Source: Lacticaseibacillus pabuli (GTDB lineage Bacteria > Bacillota > Bacilli > Lactobacillales > Lactobacillaceae). Taken from it: a stretch of DNA of 64,000 nucleotides. Position 1 is the stretch's first letter; every line of letters starts with the position of its first letter. The notes beneath the pieces are model-generated. The model did not search any database. It was not told where the DNA came from and was given only the letters and a program-made list of their open reading frames with translations. Positions 15,547 through 26,900 of the stretch are shown here, piece after piece. The stretch covers positions 248,001 to 312,000 of the forward strand of contig NZ_CP117884.1 of NCBI RefSeq assembly GCF_028736235.1, given 5' to 3'. The position numbers and the translations under genes were made by a program.

Positions 15547-16533
15547 ATGACTAATAAGTTCCGTTTGAGTGGCTTTGTCGCCGCCGTTGCGGCAACCATT
15601 GGCTTGGGCATTGGGGTCGGTCAAGCCGCACCACAGCAGGCACAGGCAGCTGCACCGAAGGCCAACAGTTACGCGTGGTTTGCGGCCAAGAACTATCAGG
15701 GCCAGCAGGTAATCACCGTCAATGGCAACAAGGTGGACTTCACCCGCAACGAGCTGAAGAATTCCGGCGCGTGGGCCAAGTACGGTAACCTGGACAAGTA
15801 CAACCGGGCAACCACGGCGCAGGCCAGCTTGAACTACAAGCTGATGCCTAAGAAGGAACGCGAACCACTCTATGTCGACCCAACCGGCTGGCACAACAAG
15901 AAGATTGGCGGCGGCTACTTGTTCAACCGGAGCCACTTGATTGGTTACCAGCTGACTGGTCAGAACAATAACCCGAAGAACTTGATCACCGGGACGGCTT
16001 CACTGAACGCACCAAGCATGGAACGGTACGAAAACCAGGTTGCCGGCTACATGCGCCAACACCACAGCAGCTACATCCGTTACCGCGTGGAACCCGTATT
16101 CCGCGGTAAGGAATTGCTCGCTCGTGGGGTGCACATGGAAGCCCAGAGCCTCGGTAGCAACGCCGTGCACTTCAACGTTTACATCTTTAACGTTCAGAAG
16201 GGTGTGTCACTGAACTACAACAACGGGACTAGCGTGGTCTCCAAGGCCGCGATGGCAACACCAACCAAGACGGCGGTCAAGAAGCCGGCTGTCAAGAAAG
16301 CGCCCGTTAAGAAGGCAACGACCAAAAAATATGTCGTTAAGAAGACACCTGCGAAGAAAGCACCAGCCAAGGGCGTTTCCGATAACACGACAGTTTACAT
16401 CGTTGGTAGCGGTCATGTTTACCATTTGAACCGGAATTGTGTCGCACTTAAGCGCAGCCACAACGTCATGAAGATGACCTTGAAGCAAGCAAAAGCACGC
16501 GGCCATTACAGCAAATGCAAACTAGAACACTAA
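15547..16533 (+). CDS. Secreted DNA/RNA non-specific endonuclease (EndA-like)
   Basis: A 328-aa exported nuclease. The signal peptide (residues about 1-35) ends in QAQAAAP. The core carries the DRGH-like active site as NRSHLIGYQLTGQNNNPKN followed by LITGT, the pattern of streptococcal EndA/streptodornases, with the general-base His in NRSH. After it comes a Lys/Pro/Ala linker (about 240-275, KKPAVKK-type repeats). The C-terminal module VYHLNRNCVALKRSHNVMKMTLKQAKARG resembles the short Cys-containing tail often found on such enzymes, but only one Cys remains in the final KCKLEH. The ATG at 15547 follows GGAGGAG; the upstream ATG has no site. Likely role: degrading extracellular DNA. Confidence 0.87.
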   Translation: MTNKFRLSGFVAAVAATIGLGIGVGQAAPQQAQAAAPKANSYAWFAAKNYQGQQVITVNGNKVDFTRNELKNSGAWAKYGNLDKYNRATTAQASLNYKLMPKKEREPLYVDPTGWHNKKIGGGYLFNRSHLIGYQLTGQNNNPKNLITGTASLNAPSMERYENQVAGYMRQHHSSYIRYRVEPVFRGKELLARGVHMEAQSLGSNAVHFNVYIFNVQKGVSLNYNNGTSVVSKAAMATPTKTAVKKPAVKKAPVKKATTKKYVVKKTPAKKAPAKGVSDNTTVYIVGSGHVYHLNRNCVALKRSHNVMKMTLKQAKARGHYSKCKLEH

Positions 16534-16542
16534 ACCATTTGG

Positions 16543-16566
16543 GAGTCGCAGAGATGCGGCTCTTTA
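16543..16566 (+). terminator. Intrinsic terminator after nuclease gene
   Basis: GAGTCGCA-loop-TGCGGCTC followed by TTTATTTG. Confidence 0.65.
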
Positions 16567-16657
16567 TTTGTATAGACCTTTAAATAAAAGAACGTAGCGA
16601 AATATATTACTTTATTACAGCTTTTAATACAATGTGATTAAACGCGCGCTAACAGGC

Positions 16658-16685
16658 TTTACTCGCGAGACTGATAACATATAAT
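16658..16685 (+). promoter_or_regulatory. Promoter of macrodomain gene
   Basis: TTTACT at 16658-16663, 16 nt, TATAAT at 16680-16685. Confidence 0.6.
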
Positions 16686-16738
16686 GAGTTTAATAATTAC
16701 AGGACGATATAAGACAAACAACAAGGAGGGCGAAGCCA

Positions 16739-17269
16739 ATGCGAGTTAGAGTAGAAGTAATCCGAGGCGACATCACGAAGAGTCGGGTCGATGCAATCGT
16801 GAACGCTGCCAACCCGAGTCTTCTCGGTGGCGGCGGTGTGGACGGTGCCATTCACCGTGCAGCGGGTCCCCAATTGTTGGCGGCCTGTCGTCAGTTAGGC
16901 TCATGCCCGCGCGGCGAGGCACGTGTGACGAACGGCTTCAACTTGCCAGCCCACTTCATCATCCACACGCCCGGTCCAATCTGGCAGGGTGGCATTGCGG
17001 ATGAGGCACACGTGCTGGCGGACTGCTACCGCAACAGCTTGCAGTTGGCTGAAAAGATGGGGTGCCGCACGGTCGACTTCGCATCAATCAGTACCGGCAT
17101 TTACGGCTTTCCATTGCCACGTGCCGCGCGGATTGCGACGCAGACAATCAACGAGGTTATCTCCGAAAATCCTGGTAAGCTCCGCCGCATCCGGATGGTT
17201 GCCTTTGATGGCGAAACGGAGAATGCATACAAACAGGCTTTGTCCGCCGCGTACTTTAACATGGCATAG
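16739..17269 (+). CDS. Macrodomain protein (O-acetyl-ADP-ribose deacetylase-like)
   Basis: A 176-aa single macrodomain. The ADP-ribose-binding motifs are complete: GDIT, DAIVNAANPSLLGGGGVDGAIHRAAG and the phosphate loop SISTGIYGFP. It matches the YmdB/MacroD type, which hydrolyses O-acetyl-ADP-ribose or removes ADP-ribose from proteins. AAGGAGG precedes the ATG. It has its own promoter and terminator, and no ADP-ribosyltransferase or sirtuin is visible beside it. Confidence 0.92.
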   Translation: MRVRVEVIRGDITKSRVDAIVNAANPSLLGGGGVDGAIHRAAGPQLLAACRQLGSCPRGEARVTNGFNLPAHFIIHTPGPIWQGGIADEAHVLADCYRNSLQLAEKMGCRTVDFASISTGIYGFPLPRAARIATQTINEVISENPGKLRRIRMVAFDGETENAYKQALSAAYFNMA

Positions 17270-17279
17270 TGATACCGAG

Positions 17280-17311
17280 TGAATTCACCGCAACTGGCGG
17301 TGAATTTTTTT
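17280..17311 (+). terminator. Intrinsic terminator after macrodomain gene
   Basis: GAATTCACCG...CGGTGAATTTTTTT. Confidence 0.88.
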
Positions 17312-17926
17312 GCTTTCAAGAACAGACCGTTTGTTGTCTGTGGATTGGCTAAGATTTGTTGCCTGATATCGCGTCAGTGTTTCTAGACAGAACTAATGGA
17401 TGCATGATTTGTTTCTAAAAGAACAGCCGGTTCAATTTTATGGCGATTGTCGCGCCTAAAATATACTGAATATTTGCAATTTATGTATATTCCACGGCAC
17501 TTTTGGTCCTAACGATGCAAATGTGACAATAGATTAAAACAACAGTATTCCAATATTAAAGGCGACATACATCCGTAGAATGTGCAATTAATTGTTCGTT
17601 TAACGGTCATAAAAGCCTTTTTATTGCGTCAAATTGGCCGTTAAGTTCGTGTTTGTTCATCATTTGCGGTCTAAATTTTTGATGTGTACAGATAACGTCA
17701 ACAATTGTCTTATCGTTTTTCCTTGTGGTGCTTATGATACATAAGAAAAACAGTATCCGTTTATTAAAAAGTGACGGCTTTCTATTATTATTTAGTTGTA
17801 CAATAACCTAGACGCGAGCTGTCGGGGGACAGCCGCAAATATCAGAAATTAATTAACGTAGCCACTTAATAAAGTTTGAAGCGTAGGACGGATCATTCAG
17901 TTCTGCTTAAGATGGGGGATTTATAA
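17312..17926. other. Long AT-rich gap before giant adhesin gene
   Basis: About 615 bp clearly lower in GC than its surroundings and without a credible ORF. It presumably holds the promoter and a long 5' leader of the 3544-aa gene. GGGGGA at 17913-17918 is the ribosome-binding site. I could not single out one convincing promoter. Confidence 0.5.
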
Positions 17927-20900
17927 ATGAATAAGCAACAATACACCACCAGTGTCCGCAAAGAGCACTACAAGATGTACAAGGCCGGTAAACGCTGGGT
18001 TTACGCCGCGATTTTCGTCGCTTCTTTAGGTACCGGCGCAATGGTTGGCCAACACGCGGTTGCCGCCGATGACCAAGCACCAACTGATGCGGCTCAGACT
18101 GCCAACAAGGTTGAGAGCACCACTCCGGATGACACGCACGGCACAGTTGCCTTGCAGACACCCGCAACAACCACGAATGCGAGTGATACGGCTCAGAAAC
18201 CAGCTTCTTTAGCTGCATCTGAAGCACAACCGGCGTCAGCCACGGCTTCATCGCGAGCTGCTTCTGATCAAGCGAGCGTTTCAACGCAGCAGTCTGCAAC
18301 AAAGACGGCTACTGCGGCGCAACCAGCTTCTGCAGTTGCTTCAACGCAAACAACGAAACCAAGCACTGTTGATAGTCAGCAGGGCGCTGTTAGTGTGCCT
18401 GCAAGTGACGGCGATGCTAACAAGGATGCGGTTGATACGGCAACTAACGCTGCGGTTTCCGATACGAATGCAGATGCCAATGCAACAACGACCTCTGCCT
18501 CCACGCCTAAGCCTGAAGTGACCTATTACAGCGACGGGGATGGCGAGACCGCGGTTCAGAAGAACCAACAACTGACGATTGCGGATGTCACCGCATTGAA
18601 TGAAGTTGGGGATGCTATCACAATCAACAGTGCGCAGGATATTGACGCTAACTTTGTGTTGAACCAGAAAGACGGAACAAAAGATGGTGTCACGTCGTCA
18701 CGTGCGACCGATAAAGACTTTAAAAAGGATGGTGATTTCGTCGTTCTTGCCACTGCTAATGGTCACGGTGGCGCTTATGCGTACCAGTACCTGATTGACG
18801 CTACCAAGGGGTTCAGTGTCACTGGCGCTTTTAAGTCATCAGTTTCGGGTGCAGATCCACTGGCTGGTGGTAGCGGTCTTGGCATCATTTTACAAGGTGC
18901 CAACCCAGTTAGCGCCGGGTTGACTGACCAAAGTAACCCTAACGCCAACGACGGAATTGCGGCCACTGACGCAGCACATCCTGGCTTAGCCAACGCCATC
19001 TTTGCCGGTTTTGATGGTTATCCATCGGGGACCGCCGACTCTGGTCTTTCCACGGGGGTTGCCTACATTCGCTCAACAGATGCGAGCGGAAATATTTCTG
19101 ACAAGTCACACAGTGGGGTGGCCACCGGCAGTCAATTGCAGGGTGGATCCTCCAGGGTTGTCGACTTTACTTTGACCTGGACGCCAACTGGGTTGGCGAC
19201 GTCATCCACTAACATGGTCGCCGGCAACTTGACGATGATCATTTCAGACGACAACACGCAAGCCCAACTTCAGACAGTTACCTATGCTGAAAATTTGAAT
19301 AAAGCAACTGCCATTGCCGCATTTGGTGGCCTTGGTGGTAACAGTGGGACCCGTGAAGTCCGGATTGATAGTGTCAATCTGACGGCTGCCACTGCGACCG
19401 TGAACGTTAAATATGTCGACGCGGATGGCAACCTGATTCCGAACATGCCGGATGCACCTATCACCGCAAACGTTGGGTCCACCCTGACTATCGCGGATAC
19501 AACTAATGTTGATACGCTAACTTATGCACCAGCCGTCATCGATGGGTACACTTTTTGGAAAGCAACCGGTAACGCCACGGGAAATAACACCGTTAACGCG
19601 CTGAACATGACCTACGCAACGGCAGCACAACAGGCTAACAACACCATCACCCTAACTTACGTGAAGAGTCCGGATGAGGGCAACGTTGATAATGAGCCGA
19701 GTGTGCTGGCGGCCAAGCAAAACTTACAAGCCGTCCTTGCCGCGGCAACTGATCCGAAATCACAGGCGGTTAACGATGCCGTGCAACAGCTGCAATCTGC
19801 CATCACCGAAGCGACCAGCGCGCGCACAACAGCAACCACTGCTGCGCAAGCTTCCGTGGGGACGAATATTTCCTTAATCACACATGAAACTTTGCCTGAC
19901 GGAACAACGCTGCAGGATGCCCAAATCAGCTTGAAAAATATGCTTGCCGCTGCGAGCGCCGCGAGTGATCCGGCACATGCAGCTTCCTACAATGATGTTC
20001 TCGTTAATGCTCAACAGACTTTTGATGCTGCTATAGCGAAGGCGAATACAGATCGGACCACTATTGCCGGCAAGGTGACGGTTAATACGGCTAAAGCAAC
20101 ATTTGCCAAGGGGGGTAACAAAACATACAATGTTGCCAACAGCGGCGATGTGGCTAACGCAATTGTCACTTACCAAAATCTACTGACTATGGCGCAAACT
20201 GCCCAGACGTTGCCTGGCTCAACACATGTGCCAAACAATGTTGATTTATCGACCGCGGCGGACGCGATTGCAACAGCTGCTAATAAGGTTGCAACTGTTA
20301 TTGATACTGCAACGACCACACTCAATACTGACTGGGGAACAGCCAGTGTCGAACCGACTTTAACGTCACTCAAGGCTAACCTGAAGACGGCAATTGAGGC
20401 TGCACAAAACGGTGGCTCTTCAGCTGATTTGCAGATTGCCATTACAACGTTTAATGACGCCGCTACGCAACTGCAGACTGACCGGACAACAGCAGTTGGG
20501 AATGCAAATGCCCTCATTACGGCTGGTACAACTACGTCAGTGTTGATGGACACAACCGTACGCGATGCCATTCAAAGCCTGACTAATGTTGTCACCGCTA
20601 CGGGGAATAATACGGCAACCACAGAGGCTATTCAGGCTGCCACTGCCGCTGCCAAACAAGCCATTGGTGACGCCAATACCGCGTACAGCAACGTTGCTAG
20701 TGCCCAAACAACCACACCTGCTGCACCCGTCTCTAATGAAGCTGACGTCGAGGCAGCCATTATGGCCTTAAACAACGCCAAGACCACGTCAAATCTGACC
20801 ACCACCGATTTGACGCAGTTAGTGACCACTTATAATAATGCAGTGGTAACGGCGAACAAGTTACGCCAAGCCGCGCTGGATGCCGGCACGACGGCGTTGG

Positions 20901-23900
20901 CAGCCGCGCAACCCGTTCAGGCCAACAATTCGGTTGCGACCGCGGTGACCGCCTTGAACAAGGCCGTTGCGTCGGCTAACGCTGATACAGGTAGTACAGC
21001 GGCCGTCACTGGCGCCGCGACGGCACTTACCAATGTCGTGGGGGCGCTAAACGATGCAAACACTCAGGTCCAAACGGCCCTGAACGATGACGGCGGGTAT
21101 GTTAGCAATGAAGCTACTGTCCAAGCTGCCCACGCTGTCCTCCTGGCGGCGCAGAGCAATAACGCATTAACGGCTAGCGATTTGGTTACAGCGGCGACGA
21201 CCTACGATAACGTGGTGATCGATGCTAAAAAAGACCGGGACCGTGCGATTCAACTTGGAAAGGCACTCGCGCAAACCACAACCCAAACTTATGGCGCAAA
21301 CGCGACCATCATGGACAAAGTGACAGCCTTCAACAACAGCGTCATTGATTCAGAGTCTGCAGGGGTGACGACGGCGGCAGTGAATGATGCTGCGACCGCA
21401 ATTTCGACTGCCATTAATAATGAAACTGATGCGATGACCAAGGCAAACACGGCACTTGCACAAGATGCGACGGCTGTCAGTGGGGAAACAGCGGTGCAGA
21501 CCGCTTTAGCCGCTTTGCAGACGGCCACCCGCACGACACCTGCTGATCCACAATCAGCGGCTAATGTTGCGACACCAACGGATGAACTGATTGCCAAGAC
21601 GACTGCCTACAACACGGCCGTTTCGACAGCGAAGGCAACCCGGAAAACCACATTGGCAGCGGGAACAGCCGAACGTGCCATCGCTAGCGCCAGCCAAAAT
21701 CCTGAAGTTAAACAGGCCGTGGCCAACTACGATGCTGAGGTCATACTAGCCGCACAAGGTGGTGTGACTTCCGATGATCTCAATGACAAGATCACTGCAA
21801 TGAATACAGCGTTGGGCCAGGCTGCGCAAGCCCTGACCGCTGCAAAAGCCGTCCAATTGACGGCTGCAGGGGCTGTACAAAACGAACAAGCAGTCATTGA
21901 TGCTTATAACAATTTGAACAGCGCGCGCCAGGACCCAACAACGGCCACGGCAACACTGACCAACCTCACGGATACGTTCACCTTGGCTGTATCAACCGCC
22001 CAGAGTGCCCGTTTGGATGTGACCACCAAGACGGCGGCGACGATTGCTGGGACTGCAACACTTTATGACCCTACCAGCCAGGGCATTATGGATAATCCGA
22101 CTGTTGCGGCAGCAAAGACTGCTTACGATGCCGTCGTGACTGGATCGCAGAATACGACGCAGCCGACTGCAACAACACAGGACATTACGAATGCTTCGGG
22201 TGCGGTTACGAGTGCTATTGCCGCTGCCAAGACCGCACGGGATGCTGTTGTGACCGCGCACGGGAATGAAACACTCACGGCCAACCAGTCTGTCGCGGAC
22301 GAAGCTGACGTTAGCGCCGCACTGATAACCCTGAACGACGCATATGATTTGGCCAACAACAAGACCACCAGTACGGCCGACCTGACCGCTGCCGCTAGCA
22401 TCTACAACAAGGCGGTCACCGATGCACTGTTTAACCGGAATACGGCCCTGACTGCTGGTAATGCCGTTGAAAGCACAACCCAGGGCGATGCGACAGTTGC
22501 GCAAAATCCTGATGTTTTGCAGGCAATCAGCGATTATGAAACAACGAAAACAGAGGCGGGAAAAGGTCAGAAAACGACATTGGATGTCTCAACGGCGGCA
22601 AATGCGATTGGTACAGCAGTTACCGCAGCTGGTACAGCTCGGCAGAATGCGAGCGACTTGCTCGCCCAGTCCGCAACAGCTGTGGCCAATGAGGACATTG
22701 TCTCCCAGGCAAACGCTGCGCTCACGAATGCTTTGACAAACCCAGCAACGGCCACTTCGGCTTTAACCGCCTTGACAACGAGCTACAAGCAAGCATTGAG
22801 TAATGCTGCGGGTGCTCGTGACAAGGCAGAGAAGGATGGCCAAGCTATTGCGGATGCTGTGAGTGCTGATGCGCGTCAGAACACAACGGTGGCCGCCACG
22901 ATTGCAGACTTTACAAGCCTCGTGACTGCTGCGGATAATGGGTCCGCTACGACCGCACAACTTAATGCTGCGGCTGGTGCGATTACCACTGCCCAAAATG
23001 CGGCGGCAACCGCCAAAACGGCTGCCACCACCGCGTTGACGATTAATGCTGCACCTGTGGCCAATGAAACAGACGTGTATGATGCGCTCACAAAGCTGAC
23101 TGCGGCTATCAATGATAAGACCACAGCGACACAAGATTTGACTGATTTGGCAACAACTTACACGAATTTGGTCAATTCCGAAAAGACAGCGCGGACGAAT
23201 ACGATTGCCTCGACGGACCTCATCAAACAGGCAGCCAATTCCTCTAAGAATGATACTGTGCAGGCTGCCATCACAGCTTATGACAACGTGGTGAGTGCAT
23301 CCCAAAATGGCAAAGCGACAACCCAGAACATTGTTGACGCCGCTAACGCCATTACGACGACGCTTGGGGACGCCCAGAAAGTCAGTAATCAGGCAACCGC
23401 CGCTCTGAAACAAAGCGCCGGTGTGGTAAGAAATGAACAGGGCGTTCAAGACGCATTCGCCGCGTTGCAGGCGGCAGTTAGTGCCCAGCCAAACATCACT
23501 GCGGATTTGATTAAAACGACTGCCGCGTACAATACGGCAATCGATACGGCTAACGACTTGCGGCAGCAGGCGGTGCTGGCTGGTAAAACGGCCATGGCAA
23601 CCCAAGATGCGCAGGACTTCGCCCAAAATGCGTCAGTGAAATCCGCGATTGGAGCGTTACTGACTACTGAAGTTCACGCCGCGACAGCCAACGCGACAAC
23701 CCAGGACATTACCGTGGCAACTCACGCGGTAACGGCGGCTGTTGCGGCGGCGAAGGCTGCTACCGGCCGGGGCAATACTTTAATCAAGACCGCAGACAAG
23801 GCCGTCGCTAATGAAAGCAACGTGCTGGCAACGACGACAACATTGACTAATCTGCTTGCCGACAGCACAAGTGCCACGAACGCCATTACAGACGCAATCA

Positions 23901-26900
23901 CGGCCTTCAATCAGGCCCAGAATGATGCTGAAAACGCGCGGACCGCTGCGATTAATGCGGGCAACGCCATCGTCACCAACCTTGATTCGTCGATTGCGAA
24001 TGATGCGACGGTCAGTGACCTTGTGACGGCATACGATAATTTGAAAGCGGCGGCAAATCTGGGCGCCGAAGACGCTACGACGGCAGCTCTTAACGATGCT
24101 TCGGCCGCAATTACGGCTGCTGCAGGACCAGCTGTGGCAGCGCGGCAGGCGCGTGATACCGCCTACGCTAATGGTGCGGGAAATGCCGGCATCGTGACCA
24201 ATGAGCCAACAGTCCAAGCAGCATTTGCCGCTTTGGTTGACCCAGCTCAATCTTGGACAACCGACGCGATGCAAATCGCGACTAATACCTATGTTCAGGC
24301 CATTTCTGATGCTAAGACCATCCGGACCAACACCATCAGTGTTAATAAAAAAATTGTGGATGCATTAGTTTCCCCCATTGTATGGAACACGACGGTTGCG
24401 CAGGCCAAACAGATTTACGAGTTGACCCAAGATTTGGCAAGCCGTGGTGAAAGGACAACGGCTGATGTGATGGACGCCTTTACGACATTAAGAGCAGCCT
24501 ATGATCTGGCGGCCGCGACAACTTCTGCAAGTAAGATAATGTTGAACGACTATCCTGCAGCCCCAGTTGATAATGAGCAGCCAGTCATCAACGCTAAACA
24601 GGCACTGACAGCTGGATTAGCCAAGGCTAGCACCCCGACAGCGCAATTGAAGCTGCTCAGCGACGCATACCAGAGCGCGGTTGATTCCGCAAAGAAGAGC
24701 CGGCAAGATGCCATTGATGGAGGGACGAGTGTGGTCACGGGCGTTGACGCGACGACTGCCCTGAATGCAACAGTGGCGGCAGCTATGGCAGCATACACGG
24801 CGACTGTGAACGGGAGCAATAACATTCGGCCAACAACCCTGGCAATTACGCAGGCGAGTGGGGCAATTACCACCGCTGTCAACCAGGCCACCACGGCAAA
24901 AGCCACGGCAAACACGGCAGTTTCTGAAGCAGGCAACCAAGACAACATCTCAGTCCAAAACGAACCTGCCGTCGTAGCCGCCTTGGCTAATCTCACGACT
25001 GCCAACCAAGATGCGACGACTGCCACGCAAACCTTACTTGATGACGCCGGGGCATACCGGTCTGCGGTCACGGCCGCGCTGGCAGACCGGCAAACCGCGA
25101 CGGCCGCAGGGAATGCTGTCGTTAAAAACAGTCAGCCAACTGCCAACTCTGATGGGCAGACGGCCATTGCGGCGTATAACGACGCTGTGTCTGACGCTGG
25201 CACGGGCAAAGGCAGTACCCAGTTGATTAACCAAGCCATCGCCAACCTGAAGGATGTCATCGGTAAGGCCAGCGCTGCGAAGTCCGTGGCCAGCACTACC
25301 GTTGTTCCTAGCTATGTTAGCAAGGAATTGAATGTTCAAGATGCAGCGAAGGCGTTAACAACTGCGGTAAATACACAGCTGACGTCAACTAGTGAATTAA
25401 CACGGCTCACAACCGCCTATACAGCCGCGGTTGGTAGCGCGGAAGCTGCACGGAACGCTGCAATAACTGCCGGCCATACTATCGTGAGCGGCGTGACGGC
25501 GACTGAAAGCCAGAATCCTGAAGTCAAGGCGGCAGTCGCAGCCTACACAAGCATGGCTCAAGATGCGCTGGCGACCGGGACTCAAGTTACAACCAGCGGA
25601 CTCAAGGCCGCAAGTGGCGCCATCACCGCTGCGCTTGGCAACCTGGATACTGTGAACCATGCTGTTGCTGCCGCCAAGGGTGGCACATTGAATCTAGAAA
25701 CTGGTGTCGCAAATGCCCTTAAGACACTACGGAGTCTGACCGACAATTCTAGTACAGCAGACAAAACCGTTGCAGTCGCAACCTACACTCAGGCAATGGC
25801 GACGGCCCAGACGATTCGCGATGGGGCAACGGCGACGGGGACAAAGGCCGTTAACGCAGCCAAGGCAAGCCCAGTTGCGGGCAAGCACGATGTTGCAGCA
25901 GCGTTGACCAGATATGCGGCATTGCTCGCTAACGCAACCTCAGCCGAGCGCGTGCAGGCCGCGCAGGCTATCGATTCTGCAGTGGCAGCTGCGCAACAGG
26001 CACACGACGACGTTAATCAGGCGATTACCACCGTCGTCACTGCGGTTGCGGATGAGCCGACTGTGATTCAAGCTTTGCAACAGCTGCAGAACGCACAGGC
26101 GGATTCGAACCTTACAACGAGCGATTTGAAGCAACAACTGACTGATTATCAGGCGATGGTTGCGACGGCGCAAGGCGATCGGCAGAAAGCAATCGCGGCC
26201 GGTAACATTATCCGTGATGCTTCAACGACACAGCCATACGCCCAATTCAAAGATGTGGCAACGGCCTTATCCACGTACGCAACCGCACTAGCGGATTCGG
26301 ATAGCTCGCAGACGAAGACGGCTGTCATCACGGCCGACGCCGATGCAATTAAAACCGCTGCGAGTCACATGCGTACGGCGGTCTATGCCGCAAGCAAGGC
26401 GCAGCTGAGCGTTGGCCCGTATTCTGAGGAAACTGATGTCCAGGTTGCTGAGATGGGACTTGCCAATGTCTTATCCGATCCTAGTACCGCGAGCGCTGCT
26501 GCTATCACGGCGGCGACGGGAGCGTTGAACACTGCCATTGGTGCAGCCAAAACCGCCCGTCAACAAGTGATTGATGGCGCCGCGGCCAGTGTCGCATTGG
26601 CAAATTCGCCGAAGTACAAGAACCGGTCTGACATCGCTTTGGCCTACCAGAATTACCTGGACGCCGTTGCACAAGCTGGCAATTCAGAAATTGACACGGC
26701 TGGCCTGCAAACGGCTGCAACTGCACTAGCAACTAGTATTAGTAATTTGGATGATGCGATTAGTGCGGCAAAGACTGGGAATCTTGGAAATGTAGCAAGC
26801 GAACCGGTTGTCGCTGCCCTCAATCGGTTGTTGACTTATCTTGAAAAAGATGGAAACGCAGCCGACGCGCAGGCGATTAACGATGTTGCCCAGGGTCTTG

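Noticed and set aside
22763..23626. Long antisense frames (up to about 290 codons) within the giant adhesin
   Set aside because: They are mirror effects of the Ala/Thr-rich codons, have no ribosome-binding sites and show low-complexity composition.
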